64,000 bases of DNA, from positions 2,542,001 to 2,606,000 of the forward strand of contig OW818685.1 in NCBI GenBank assembly GCA_942493245.1, written 5' to 3'. Within the stretch, counting starts at the first letter, position 1; every line of letters begins with the position of its first letter. The translations under genes and the position numbers were made by a program. Under the pieces are notes generated by a model, which saw only the letters and a program-made list of their open reading frames with translations, did no database searches and had not been told where the DNA came from. This DNA is from DAOPYU01 sp942493245. Lineage in GTDB: Bacteria; Sumerlaeota; Sumerlaeia; UBA8349. Below, in pieces: positions 54,426 to 63,668 of the stretch.

Positions 54426-55547
54426 ATGATGCCCAATCCCATTCGCGTCCTCCTTGTAGATGACTCGGTCGTTGTGCGCAGCGTCCTGACGAAACTCCTG
54501 TCTCAGGACCCAGAAATAACCGTGATAGCCTCGGCAGCCGATCCGTACGACGCGCGGGAAAAAATAGTGCAACTGAAACCCGATGTGGTCATCCTCGATA
54601 TCGAGATGCCCCGAATGGATGGCCTGACCTTCCTGGAAAAAATCATGACCCACATGCCCCTTCCGGTCGTCATGTGCAGCAGCCTGACGCGGGAACGCGC
54701 CGATCTGACCATGCGAGCCGTGGAATTGGGCGCAGTGGACGTGGTCGCCAAACCGTCAAGCACCCAATCTGATGGCCTGCATGAAGTCTCGATCGCCCTG
54801 ATTGATAAAATCAAAGCGGCCGCGCGCGCCCGGATCCGGCGCTTTGTGCCAAAGACAGCCACAACAGACGCCAAAGGACGTCCCCTGGGAGTGACCGCAA
54901 CCAGTCTGGCACACGTACGGGGAACCGGTTACGCCCGCGCAAGAGTCTTAGCCCCTCCTCCCGAATTGCGACGCAACCAGCACAAGGTCATTGTCATCGG
55001 AGCCTCAACCGGGGGCACTGAAGCGTTGCGCGTCGTCCTGGAGCAGCTGCCACGGGAAACGCCTCCCATCTTGATCGTGCAGCACATGCCGGAGTATTTC
55101 ACGCTGGCGTTTGCCAATCGCCTCAATTCCCTGTCAGACCTCGACGTTAAAGAAGCCGAGAATGGCGATAAACTCCGTCCGGGCCTGGCGCTGGTTGCGC
55201 CCGGAAATTCCCACCTGACTCTGCGGCGCGTCGGAGTGGGCCTTGAGGCGCAGGTGCGCGACGGTCCACTGGTTTGTCGGCACCGTCCCTCGGTCGAGGT
55301 GCTTTTTCAATCGGCCGCAAAAGTCACGGGGGCCAATACCGTCGCGGCTATTCTGACCGGCATGGGCGCCGATGGAGCGAATGGCATGGTGATGCTCAAG
55401 CAGGCCGGCGCCAGTACCATTGCCCAGGACGAAGCCAGTTCAGTCGTTTTCGGCATGCCCAAGGAGGCGATTGCCCGAGGGTGTGTGGACCGGGTTGAAC
55501 ACCTCGAACGCATCGCGCGCGCTATCCTGGAAATGTGCTGTTCCTGA
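54426..55547 (+). CDS. cheB: CheB-type receptor methylesterase/response regulator
   Basis: A 373-residue protein. The receiver has VLLVDDSVVVRSVL, the phosphoacceptor Asp in VVILDIEMPRMDG, and KPSS. The esterase domain has the catalytic Ser in IGASTGGTEAL, His in VQHMPEYFT and Asp in GMGADGANGM. It demethylates or deamidates receptors when phosphorylated by CheA. It is the last gene of the che operon, 46 bp after cheR. A CheY-type single receiver is not present here, so CheB's receiver is the only canonical Asp-bearing one in the window. Confidence 0.94.
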   Translation: MMPNPIRVLLVDDSVVVRSVLTKLLSQDPEITVIASAADPYDAREKIVQLKPDVVILDIEMPRMDGLTFLEKIMTHMPLPVVMCSSLTRERADLTMRAVELGAVDVVAKPSSTQSDGLHEVSIALIDKIKAAARARIRRFVPKTATTDAKGRPLGVTATSLAHVRGTGYARARVLAPPPELRRNQHKVIVIGASTGGTEALRVVLEQLPRETPPILIVQHMPEYFTLAFANRLNSLSDLDVKEAENGDKLRPGLALVAPGNSHLTLRRVGVGLEAQVRDGPLVCRHRPSVEVLFQSAAKVTGANTVAAILTGMGADGANGMVMLKQAGASTIAQDEASSVVFGMPKEAIARGCVDRVEHLERIARAILEMCCS

Positions 55548-55572
55548 AAATTCTTCTGAGCGATCTTGAATC

Positions 55573-55606
55573 CGGGCCGGGTTTTCCTTGATGAATGCCC
55601 GGCCCG
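55573..55606 (+). terminator. GC-rich hairpin after cheB
   Basis: CGGGCCGGG (55573-55581) pairs with CCCGGCCCG (55598-55606), 25 bp past the cheB stop. It is followed by ATTGACTTG, not a clear T-run, so termination may need help or be weak. Confidence 0.45.
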
Positions 55607-55785
55607 ATTGACTTGAAGAGCCGGGAAGATGGGATCAGTCCGGCGCCCCGTCTTTCAGCCTCTTATCGTGCGACAAGATGTCACAGAGATCGTCTGAAGT
55701 CGGCTTTCGTGTGCCGTGCTGGCACACTTTTCTGTGATAGAACCTTTCTTCCCCCTTCTTTTACGCCATTTTTCGATTATCCTTC

Positions 55786-55801
55786 TGGCAACAAATTTGC
55801 T
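55786..55801 (+). promoter_or_regulatory. Sigma-54 (-24/-12) promoter element of the ABC/Gld operon
   Basis: TGGCAACAAATTTGCT matches the consensus TGGCACG-N4-TTGCW at correct spacing, 73 bp before the first gene. It suggests control by sigma-54 and an activator such as the one encoded at 47379-49157. Confidence 0.65.
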
Positions 55802-55873
55802 ACACCCTCAATCGTGGAGGGGTTTGGGCCCCGTTCCCGATTTTGAAATTGTATCTATCGGAAGGTCGAAGCA

Positions 55874-56830
55874 ATGATCATGATCGAAACCAACATGTTA
55901 CGGAAGGTTTTCGGCCCGATCGAGGCGGTCAAAGGGGTTTCGTTCCGCGTGGAAAAGGGCGAAGTGCTCGGTTTCCTCGGACCGAATGGAGCCGGCAAGT
56001 CAACAGTCATGCGGATGTTGACCTGCTTCCTGCCGCCCACCTCGGGCACGGCGTCCATCGGACAGTACGATATCCTGACCCACTCGATGGAGGCGCGGAA
56101 ACTGATCGGTTATCTCCCCGAGAGCAACCCCCTCTATGTGGACATGACCCCGACTTCGTTCTTGCGTTTCATCGGCGAAATGCGGGGCTTCAGCGGCGCA
56201 GAGTTGAACAAAGCCGTTGAGCGCGCTCTGGACATGTGCTGGCTGCTCAATGTGCGGGAACAACCGATCGAGACGCTCTCGAAAGGGTACCAGCGCCGGG
56301 TGGGATTGGCTCAGGCGCTGCTGCACAATCCCCCGGTTCTGATTCTCGACGAACCCACCGACGGACTCGATCCCAACCAGAAACATGAGGTCCACACGCT
56401 GATCCGCCAGATGGCGTCCGAAAAAGCGATCGTTCTCTCGACCCACATCCTGGAAGAGGTTCAAGCGGTTTGTACGCGCGCCATCATCATCGCGGGGGGA
56501 CGGATTGTGGCCGACGGAACTCCGGACGACCTGATGCGCCAATCGCGCTACTACGGCGCGGTGCGCCTGAGTCTCAGCGCGCCCAATGGCCAGGAGGTAG
56601 AAGTGGCCGCGCTCGAAAAAGTGGCGGGTGTGCGTGAGGTTGAAAAAATCAAGTCGCCCAACGGGCAGATCCACTTCACGGTCTTTCCGCAGCCGGGCCG
56701 TAGCGTCGCGCACGGTCTGGCCGTTCTGGCCGCGGAGCGCGGTTGGCAAATCGAGGAACTCACCGTCGAGAGCGGGAATCTCACCGAGGTGTTCCGTGAA
56801 ATTACCACCAAGGAGGTCGCGCGCACATGA
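55874..56830 (+). CDS. ABC transporter ATPase (GldA/NosF-like)
   Basis: A 318-residue protein. Walker A LGPNGAGKS lies near residue 36, the signature is LSKGYQRRVGLAQAL, and Walker B VLILDEPTDGLDPNQ is followed by the switch His in LSTHILEEV. The C-terminal 80 residues are an accessory domain. The gene order ATPase, permease, GldG-like, DUF4340 is a recurrent block related to gliding-motility ABC parts but widespread in non-gliding bacteria. GGAAGG precedes the ATG. Its stop overlaps the permease start. Confidence 0.9.
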   Translation: MIMIETNMLRKVFGPIEAVKGVSFRVEKGEVLGFLGPNGAGKSTVMRMLTCFLPPTSGTASIGQYDILTHSMEARKLIGYLPESNPLYVDMTPTSFLRFIGEMRGFSGAELNKAVERALDMCWLLNVREQPIETLSKGYQRRVGLAQALLHNPPVLILDEPTDGLDPNQKHEVHTLIRQMASEKAIVLSTHILEEVQAVCTRAIIIAGGRIVADGTPDDLMRQSRYYGAVRLSLSAPNGQEVEVAALEKVAGVREVEKIKSPNGQIHFTVFPQPGRSVAHGLAVLAAERGWQIEELTVESGNLTEVFREITTKEVART

Positions 56831-57564
56831 GCTGCCTGGTCCCGATTTTCAAACGCGAGTTAAAAGGTTATTTTGCGACACCCGTCGCCTATGTTTTCAT
56901 CGTGATCTTTCTGTTCCTGACCGGCCTCTTCACCTTCAAAATTGGCCGATTCTTCAACGGCGGAGAAGGTCAGGCCTCTCTGGCGCCCTTCTTCACCTGG
57001 CACCCGTGGCTCTACCTCTTCCTGGTCTCGGCCATCTCGATGCGGTTGTGGGCCGAAGAGCGCAAAAGCGGCACAATCGAACTTCTGATGACCCTGCCCA
57101 CCCAGCTCAGTCAGGCCGTCCTGGCCAAGTTTCTCGCCGCATGGGTCTTCATCGGGATCTCACTGGCGTTGACTTTCCCTATGATCTTCACCGTCTATTA
57201 TCTGGGGAACCCGGACACGGGCGTGATTGTCACGGGGTATCTGGGGTCGTTTCTCATGGCGGGCGCCTTCCTGGCGATCGGGGTGTGCATGTCGGCTCTG
57301 ACGAAGAATCAGGTCATCAGTTTCATCCTGTCCGTAGTGGTCAGCCTTCTCCTGATCCTGGCTGGGCTTGATGTGGTCCAGGACTTCTTCAACGGCTGGT
57401 CCATGGCCGTAGCCGACGCGGTGGCCTCGGTGAGTTTTCTCACCCATTTTGTCTCGATTCAACGCGGCATGATCCAACTCACCGACCTGATCTTCTTCCT
57501 CTCCCTGATCGTAGGGTGGCTGAGCGCCAGTGTCGTGATTCTGGAGATGAACCGCGCGCGCTGA
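56827..57564 (+). CDS. ABC-2 permease (GldF-like)
   Basis: A 245-residue protein with about six membrane segments. FKRELKGYFATPVAYVFIVIF opens it, and RLWAEERKSGTIELLMTLP near residues 73-91 is a hallmark of this permease group. It overlaps the ATPase gene by four bases (ATGA), so they are translated together. It should form the membrane channel for the ATPase; the transported substrate is unknown for the family. Confidence 0.9.
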   Translation: MSCLVPIFKRELKGYFATPVAYVFIVIFLFLTGLFTFKIGRFFNGGEGQASLAPFFTWHPWLYLFLVSAISMRLWAEERKSGTIELLMTLPTQLSQAVLAKFLAAWVFIGISLALTFPMIFTVYYLGNPDTGVIVTGYLGSFLMAGAFLAIGVCMSALTKNQVISFILSVVVSLLLILAGLDVVQDFFNGWSMAVADAVASVSFLTHFVSIQRGMIQLTDLIFFLSLIVGWLSASVVILEMNRAR

Positions 57565-57632
57565 TGAACGCGCCAAGTATAGCCCTCACATTTCGCAATC
57601 TGTGCCGGATAGAACGATAAAGGAAACAAACC

Positions 57633-59666
57633 ATGCAGAGAAAAATGAACGCCATTGTGGCTCTTGTTGTGGTCGCGGTCATCGTGCTGGCGGTGAACCT
57701 CATCGGTTCCCTCCTGCTCAACCGCGTCAAGCTCGACATCACGGAAGAAAAACTCTACACCCTGTCGGAAGGATCGCGCAACACGCTCAAAACCATTGAC
57801 GCCCCGGTCACCGCGCGGTTCTTCTTCTCGCGGACGGCTTTGGCCAGCGTGCCCTTTCTGCGCGATTACGCCAACCGCATCGTCGAACTGTTGCGGGAAT
57901 ATCAGGCCTATTCGGGCGGAAAGCTCACGCTGGAGATCATTGATCCGCGTCCCGACACCGCCGAAGAGGAAATCGCGGAGAAAGCCGGTATTCAGGGCGT
58001 TCCCGTTTCTGAGGAAACCGGAACTGTTTACCTCGGACTCGTCATCCGCGACGAAGGAGGCGAGGAGGTGGCGATTCCCTTCTTCGACCCGCGCCGCGAA
58101 TCTTCGATCGAGTACGAAATCACCAAAGCGCTCTACACCGTCACGCACCCGGAAAAGAAAAAAGTGGGCGTCCTCAGCGGCTTGCCGGTGATGGGAAGTG
58201 GCGCCACTCCCCCGAATCCCATGATGCAACGCCAGCAGCAACAGGAACGTCCCTGGGTCTTTGTCAACCAGCTGCGCCAGATGAATTTCGAGGTGACGAA
58301 AATCGAGGAGAGCGCGAAAGAAATCCCCAGCGATCTGAACCTCCTCATGATCATCCATCCGAAGAACCTGTCGGAGACACTGCAGTACGCGATCGACCAG
58401 TACGTCCTGGCGGGGGGCAAGGTCATCACTTTTGTGGATCCACTGTGCGAATCGGACCGGCGGGCCATGAGCCAGATGGGACAGATGAACCCGCAGGCCA
58501 TGATGCAGATGCAACTCCATTCCGACATGCCCAAACTGCTGAAGTCCTGGGGCGTGGAACTGGTCAGCGGAGAAGCCGCGCCCGCCGGTATGATGGGAAT
58601 GCCGGGAGGACCCAGTGGTCCCACCCCCAAGATTGTAGCCGACCCCGGTATGGCTCTGAAAGTCCCCACGAACCGAGGGGAAGTGCGAAACATGATCACC
58701 TGGCTGGAACTCAAGGAGCCGAATGTCGCCAAGAGCGAAATCCTGACGGATGGCCTGTCGAGCATCTTCTGCATCTCGGCTGGCGGCCTTCAGAAAGCCG
58801 CGCAAACCGAAGGCATTGAGGTGGAACCTCTGTTGGAAACCACCGAGGCGGGCCGCACACTGGACGGCACGATGATGAAATTCATGGGCGATCCGGAACA
58901 GGTGCAGAGCGACTACCAGACCTCGACGCAGGAGAAGGCCAAGCAGGTTCTGGCCTACAAACTCACCGGAAAATTCAAGAGCGCCTTCCCGGATGGAAAA
59001 CCCGCCGATGAACCGGCCAAGCCCGAAGAAAGCGATACCCCGAAACCGCCGACTCCGCCGGCCGATCCTAACAAGAAACACCTGACGGAAAGCGAAAAGG
59101 AAACCACCGTGATCGTGGTGGCCGACGCCGACATGCTGGCCAACGAGTTCTCCGTTCAGGTCCAGAACGTCCTGGGAATGGAATTGCTCAACCCGATCAA
59201 CCAGAACCTGAACTTCGTGCTGAACGTGGCGGAAGTACTCTCCGGTTCTCAGGATCTCATCTCCCTGCGTTCGCGCGGCACGTCGCAACGCCCCTTCACC
59301 AAGGTGGCCGAAATCCAGCAGGCTGCCCAGGAAAAATGGATGGCCGAGGAACAGAGCCTGAAGAAACAACTCGAGGAAGTCGAGGCCCGCTGGCAACAGT
59401 TGCAGAGCGGGACAAAAGACCAGAAACTGTTGTCGGCCCAGCTGGCCAAGGAGAAAAACAACGTCAGCCAGAGCCGGGCCGAAACGCGCCAGAAACTGCG
59501 CGAAGTACGCCGCAACCTGCGCGAAAACGTCGAGCAGTTGGGCACCCGGTTGGAATTCCTCAATATTGCCCTGATGCCCCTGCTGGTCGTTCTGTTCAGC
59601 CTCGCGCTGGCGTTTATCCGCAGTTCGCGGCGCACAAAGGCCATGCAAAACGCGAACCGTTCGTGA
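57633..59666 (+). CDS. GldG-like periplasmic component of the ABC system
   Basis: A 677-residue protein anchored by an N-terminal helix (about residues 5-27) and a C-terminal one (about 640-660). The domain opens with KLDITEEKLYTLSEGSRNTLK, typical of GldG/ABC_transp_aux. DPRPDTAEEEIAEKAGIQGVPV follows near residue 105. A Met/Gln/Pro-rich insert around 285-330 (MSQMGQMNPQAMMQMQLHS) and a Lys/Pro-rich one near 455-490 interrupt the fold. A helical stretch (about 560-640) precedes the last membrane helix. AAAGGA precedes the ATG. It probably senses or holds the substrate on the outer face of the inner membrane. Confidence 0.9.
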   Translation: MQRKMNAIVALVVVAVIVLAVNLIGSLLLNRVKLDITEEKLYTLSEGSRNTLKTIDAPVTARFFFSRTALASVPFLRDYANRIVELLREYQAYSGGKLTLEIIDPRPDTAEEEIAEKAGIQGVPVSEETGTVYLGLVIRDEGGEEVAIPFFDPRRESSIEYEITKALYTVTHPEKKKVGVLSGLPVMGSGATPPNPMMQRQQQQERPWVFVNQLRQMNFEVTKIEESAKEIPSDLNLLMIIHPKNLSETLQYAIDQYVLAGGKVITFVDPLCESDRRAMSQMGQMNPQAMMQMQLHSDMPKLLKSWGVELVSGEAAPAGMMGMPGGPSGPTPKIVADPGMALKVPTNRGEVRNMITWLELKEPNVAKSEILTDGLSSIFCISAGGLQKAAQTEGIEVEPLLETTEAGRTLDGTMMKFMGDPEQVQSDYQTSTQEKAKQVLAYKLTGKFKSAFPDGKPADEPAKPEESDTPKPPTPPADPNKKHLTESEKETTVIVVADADMLANEFSVQVQNVLGMELLNPINQNLNFVLNVAEVLSGSQDLISLRSRGTSQRPFTKVAEIQQAAQEKWMAEEQSLKKQLEEVEARWQQLQSGTKDQKLLSAQLAKEKNNVSQSRAETRQKLREVRRNLRENVEQLGTRLEFLNIALMPLLVVLFSLALAFIRSSRRTKAMQNANRS

Positions 59667-59730
59667 CGGCAGTTCAAATGCCCTGCATCTCGAGCCTGGA
59701 TGTTCGAGACTGAAACCTCAAGAAGTACGG

Positions 59731-61122
59731 ATGAGCGGAGTCATGCAAACCAATAAACTTCTCATGCTGTGTGTGATTGCCATCGGGCTTTGCGCCGGCG
59801 CCTACTACCTCTATCAGAACCAGTCTGCTCCCCAGAAGCCCCCGAAGGGGACAGAGTCGGCCCAGGGCGGCGCGGCGCTCGGCGAGCGCCTGCTGGCCAG
59901 TCTGGACACCGATCTCGAAAAGATCGCCCGGGTCGAGATCAAGAAGAAACAGGAAAGCATCGTCCTGGCCAAGGGAGAAGGCGACGACTGGAAAGTCGAA
60001 ACGGCCAACGGCTACCCCGCCGACCCCAAGAAGATCAATGAACTGGTTCTGGGGCTTTCCGAAATGAAGGTCAATGACCGTCTTACAGCCAATCCGGAGC
60101 GGTACTCGAAGTTCGGCCTGAAAGACGAGGCGGAGTACGAAGCCAGTGTGCGCCTCACCGACTCCGGGCAAAAGGACCTCGTCGCGCTCTATCTGGGCAA
60201 GGACCGCAAGTCCGGCGCGGAACCAGACATGGAAACGGGGATGCCTCCCAAGGGCGGCGGGCGCTATGTCAAACTCGCGAGCGATCCGAATGTCTATCTG
60301 GTCGAAGATGAAATCTTCAAGATGAATCCGGCGCTCAGCGCCTGGGTGGACACCTCGATCAGTTCCGTCCCGGCGGACAAGATCGTCAAGGTGGCCATCG
60401 CCCGCCCCACCACCGCAACTGTGGAACTGGCCTACCAGAACGGAAAACTGGAACTCCAGAACATCCCCCCCGACCTGCAGACCAAGAAAACGGAAGTGGA
60501 CTCGGTGGCCAGCGCACTGAACGGATTGCGCATGACCGATGTGTTGTCGGTGGACAGTCCCAAGACGAAGGATCTGGTGTTTGACACCACCTTTACCGCC
60601 ACGAGCAAGGACGGCACGATCTACACCGTCGCCGTCTCGCACAAGGAGGGCCAGAAGGACTACATCAAACTGAGCGCCGCCTATGGCGAACCCTTCCTGA
60701 CCGACAGCGACAAAGCCACCACCGAAACTCAGGCCGCCGCCCTGACTGCCGCCACCACGGCCAAGGAGGCCATCCCCGAGTTCAACAAGAAACACGGCCC
60801 CTGGGTCTATGAGATTTCCGGCTGGATCGCCGAAAAGTTCATGAAGACACAAAAGGCCCTGACCGAGCCGAACACCGCGCTGAAGGCGCAGGCCGGTCCC
60901 CCCGAGCCGGCCGCAACGGGCGAAGAAGCCGCCCCCGCCGCCCCCAAACCGGTGGGAAGCGCGAAACCGACCAAACCGGCGGAAAACGCGAAACCGGCCG
61001 AACCGAAGAAAATGGCGGCGCCCAAGCCGTCCACGGAAAAACAGGAGAAGGCCCCGGCGGCCCCCAAGGGGGACAGCAAACAAACATCCGCCCCCCAACC
61101 GGCAACCAAACCGGCAAAATAA
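59731..61122 (+). CDS. DUF4340-family membrane-anchored protein
   Basis: A 463-residue protein: an N-terminal membrane anchor (LLMLCVIAIGLCAGAYYLY) and then a periplasmic beta-rich region of about 360 residues. ERYSKFGLKDEAEYEASVRL near residue 125 is typical of DUF4340. The last 90 residues are Ala, Pro and Lys only in large part, with repeats like KPAENAKPAEPKK, and are probably disordered or bind the cell wall. It follows the GldG-like gene by 64 bp, as in other genomes, and shares the operon's terminator. Its function is unknown. Confidence 0.88.
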   Translation: MSGVMQTNKLLMLCVIAIGLCAGAYYLYQNQSAPQKPPKGTESAQGGAALGERLLASLDTDLEKIARVEIKKKQESIVLAKGEGDDWKVETANGYPADPKKINELVLGLSEMKVNDRLTANPERYSKFGLKDEAEYEASVRLTDSGQKDLVALYLGKDRKSGAEPDMETGMPPKGGGRYVKLASDPNVYLVEDEIFKMNPALSAWVDTSISSVPADKIVKVAIARPTTATVELAYQNGKLELQNIPPDLQTKKTEVDSVASALNGLRMTDVLSVDSPKTKDLVFDTTFTATSKDGTIYTVAVSHKEGQKDYIKLSAAYGEPFLTDSDKATTETQAAALTAATTAKEAIPEFNKKHGPWVYEISGWIAEKFMKTQKALTEPNTALKAQAGPPEPAATGEEAAPAAPKPVGSAKPTKPAENAKPAEPKKMAAPKPSTEKQEKAPAAPKGDSKQTSAPQPATKPAK

Positions 61123-61155
61123 AAACCACCACCCTGAATACTTGCGAAAATGGAC

Positions 61156-61190
61156 TCGCCCGCCCCAGCAAAAGAGGGGGCGGGCGATTT
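61156..61190 (+). terminator. Rho-independent terminator of the ABC operon
   Basis: TCGCCCGCCCC (61156-61166) pairs with GGGGCGGGCGA (61177-61187), 11 bp, followed by TTTGCTATTGG. It lies 33 bp after the DUF4340 stop codon. Confidence 0.75.
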
Positions 61191-61270
61191 GCTATTGGTC
61201 TTAATCAGTATGGCGCCCCGCGAATTCCGAATTCCCTGTGGTATTTATCCCAATAGAACCGCAGAATCTA

Positions 61271-61999
61271 TCAAATCTGAGATACCAGTTTTCTTCGCTT
61301 TTCCTCATATTCCTGATACGTAAGCAAACCAGCCTCATGTGCTTCTTTGAGTTTTTTCAAGAGATCAAGATGTCCATTCTGGCTTTTTTTACCTTTGTCC
61401 CGAGTTTTAATTTCCTGTTTTATCTGCTTCAGATATTCCTTTTCGGATGCCAAGTCAGCCTGTAGAGATTTGAGGTATTCTCGTGCTTCGCGTTTACCTT
61501 CCGTTATTTGCGCTCGTCTTTCCGCCACGTCTCTGGCTATTGCAGCATTTGAAGCAGCCGCCGCCCTGCGGCAGGCCCCCCGATACGAAGAACCAAGAAA
61601 GTTTCCCATAAAACCACGCCCGCTGGCTTGATTCTCGGCTCGTGCTTCTGCTGCGCTTTGCGACAGATTGACAGACGCATCATTCCAAGATTGAATAATC
61701 CGCTTTGCCTCTTCAATCTGATCGATTATGAAGGACATTCTCTGTTCGGCTGCGGCAATTTCTACTGTTAAAGGGTCTTCTGGTATTACTATTGCAGGGG
61801 TATATTCTACCGGAGAGACGCGCTCTATAGCATAGACATCTTCATTATTTTCTTCTTTCGGTATCATTTCATCGAGTGACGCAAACGACGGGACTATGAC
61901 CATTGTCCCACATTTATTGCATTTTCCAGTAGAACCAGCAAAATGATCTGGGACATCGCTACTCATTCCACATTGAGGACAGGTGAGACGGATGGACAT
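61271..61999 (-). CDS. Zinc-ribbon, coiled-coil and SHOCT-domain protein
   Basis: A 242-residue protein. The N-terminus has a zinc ribbon, CPQCGMSSDVPDHF and then CNKCGTM, followed by a flexible acidic stretch. From about residue 80 to 210 it is mostly helical and rich in Glu, Ala and Arg, likely a coiled coil, with a small Gly/Phe insert (GRGFMGNFLGS). The end, LLKKLKEAHEAGLLTYQEYE, is a SHOCT motif, often found in membrane-associated or oligomerising proteins. TGGAGAA precedes the chosen ATG at 61999; the frame is open 14 codons further. It lies 26 bp after the IS3-split gene, so the two form an operon and its transcription may now be affected by the insertion. Confidence 0.75.
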   Translation of the reverse strand: MSIRLTCPQCGMSSDVPDHFAGSTGKCNKCGTMVIVPSFASLDEMIPKEENNEDVYAIERVSPVEYTPAIVIPEDPLTVEIAAAEQRMSFIIDQIEEAKRIIQSWNDASVNLSQSAAEARAENQASGRGFMGNFLGSSYRGACRRAAAASNAAIARDVAERRAQITEGKREAREYLKSLQADLASEKEYLKQIKQEIKTRDKGKKSQNGHLDLLKKLKEAHEAGLLTYQEYEEKRRKLVSQI

Positions 62000-62278
62000 T
62001 ACGTTTCTCCATTGCCTGAGAGGAATTATTTCGAGGTCCATTGTGGAAGAGCTACCGGAATAGAAAAACGTATTCGAGAAATCTCACTGCTCTGAGAATT
62101 GGATTGTCCCATCGCTCCTAAGTGGAATATCCCCACACTTGCGCCCACTCCACCCTTTGTGTGTTCACCCTCGACCACAGTTACAGATAAATCGAATTCT
62201 ATCGTTTCAACATTTCTGTATGACCCATCAGCCACGGACTCTATCTTTGGCTTCGTATGACAAGGATTTACAAGTGCT

Positions 62279-62305
62279 TGAAGTTCCCCCCGAAAACTGG
62301 ACAGG
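62279..62305 (+). repeat. Left terminal inverted repeat of the IS3 element
   Basis: It pairs with 63669-63695. It differs from the right repeat at one base near the tip and in a five-base block in the middle. The shared parts are TTCCCCCCG and TGGACAGG. Confidence 0.9.
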
Positions 62306-62355
62306 CCTTTAAGGTGGTATTCTGTTAGGCTTGTGTCCAGGAAGGAGTGGGGAAA

Positions 62356-62772
62356 ATGAGCGAAAAGAGGCGACGTTTCAGTGCGTCTTTCAAGGCGGAG
62401 GTGGCACTGGAGGCAATTCGCGGCAAGCGGACGATCAATGAGATTGCCAGCGAGCGCGGCATCCATCCCCACCAGGTGGTGATGTGGAAGAAGCAGGCGG
62501 TGGAATCCCTGAGCGGGGCTTTCGCCGACCGGCGCAAGCGGCCGGGAAAGGAGGCGGAAGAGACCAGCCAACTCTACGAGCAGATCGGACGGCTCAAGGT
62601 GGAACTCGACTGGCTAAAAAAAGTGCGGCGCTTGACCCCGGCCAGGCGCGGGCGCTGGTGGAGCCGGGGCACGGGGAACTGGCCATTTCGCGCCAGTGCG
62701 CCCTGCTCGGTCTGCCGCGCTCGACCTACTACTACCAGCCGGTGGAACGCGACCCTCAGGAGTTGGAACTGA
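62356..62772 (+). CDS. IS3-family OrfA (HTH DNA-binding protein)
   Basis: A 138-residue frame, of which the first 90 or so are real OrfA: FSASFKAEVALEAIRGKRTINEIASERG and HPHQVVMWKKQAVE form the helix-turn-helix, followed by a leucine-zipper-like stretch (LYEQIGRLKVELDWLKK). At 62616-62622 a run of seven A residues (A-AAA-AAA) allows -1 slippage into OrfB to give the OrfAB transposase. GGAG precedes the ATG at 62356. Confidence 0.88.
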   Translation: MSEKRRRFSASFKAEVALEAIRGKRTINEIASERGIHPHQVVMWKKQAVESLSGAFADRRKRPGKEAEETSQLYEQIGRLKVELDWLKKVRRLTPARRGRWWSRGTGNWPFRASAPCSVCRARPTTTSRWNATLRSWN

Positions 62773-63515
62773 TGCGCCGGATCGACGAGATCTACACCTG
62801 CTTTCCGTTCTACGGTTCGCCCAAGATGACCGCGCACCTCTCGCGCACCCTCGGCCAGCCGATCAACCACAAGCGGGTCGAGCGGCTCATGCGGGTGATG
62901 GGGTTGCGGGCCGTGGCGCCGCGCAAGGGCCTGAGCCACAGCGCGCCGCAGCACAAGAAGTACCCGTATTTGCTGCGGGATCTGCCGATCGTGCGCCCCA
63001 ACCAGGTCTGGGCGTCCGACATCACGTACATCGGCCTGGCGGGCGGTTTTCTCTACCTGACGGCGGTGATCGACTGGTTCAGCCGTTACGTGCTGGCGTG
63101 GCGGCTCTCGAACTCGCTCGACACCTCGTTTTGCGTCGAGACTCTCGACGAGGCGCTGCGTCTGGGGTGTCCCGATATTTTCAACACCGACCAGGGCGTG
63201 CAGTTCACCAGCGGGGCGTTCACGAAACGGCTGGAGGAGAGCGGCATCCGGATCAGCATGGACGGGCGGGGCCGCTGCTTCGACAACATCTTCACGGAAC
63301 GCCTGTGGCGCAGCGTGAAGTACGAGGAGGTGTACCTGTGCGAGTATGCGGACCCGCCCGCTGCGGACAAGGCGCTCGGGGCGTACTTCCGATTCTACAA
63401 CACGCAGCGGCCGCATCAGTCGCTTGGCTACCGCACGCCCCAGGAGGTTCACTGGGCGAACGGCTTTGAGACTGCGAAGCAGCAAAACAGAGATTTCGCT
63501 GACCAAATGAATTGA
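62616..63515 (+). CDS. IS3-family OrfB (DDE transposase domain, made as OrfAB by -1 frameshift)
   Basis: Beginning at the A7 slip site this frame encodes about 300 residues. The HTH_21-like region is followed by the rve integrase core with the DDE triad: WASDITYI (D), FNTDQGVQF (D) and NIFTERLWRSVKYEEVYL (E). The end has NTQRPHQSLGYRTP, a universal IS3 motif. All catalytic residues are present, so the element may be active. Confidence 0.92.
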   Translation, partial: KKSAALDPGQARALVEPGHGELAISRQCALLGLPRSTYYYQPVERDPQELELMRRIDEIYTCFPFYGSPKMTAHLSRTLGQPINHKRVERLMRVMGLRAVAPRKGLSHSAPQHKKYPYLLRDLPIVRPNQVWASDITYIGLAGGFLYLTAVIDWFSRYVLAWRLSNSLDTSFCVETLDEALRLGCPDIFNTDQGVQFTSGAFTKRLEESGIRISMDGRGRCFDNIFTERLWRSVKYEEVYLCEYADPPAADKALGAYFRFYNTQRPHQSLGYRTPQEVHWANGFETAKQQNRDFADQMN

Positions 63516-63668
63516 TCCGATCAGCGCCGAATGGTAGGTTAAAGATGCCCTCAAAACGACGCGAAGGGGACGGGACGCGGGAACCGACCCCGACCGCCCC
63601 TTCCGTCAAATAAGCGAGAAAAAAACATGATCGGGTCGTCAGGCGTCACACCTTAATCCTACCCGATC

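Larger units (their letters stand above)
55548..55873. other. Intergenic region between the che operon and the ABC operon
   Basis: No gene. It contains the hairpin at 55573-55606, a small inverted repeat GTGCC/GGCAC near 55,710-55,730 and the sigma-54 element at 55786-55801. Confidence 0.55.
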
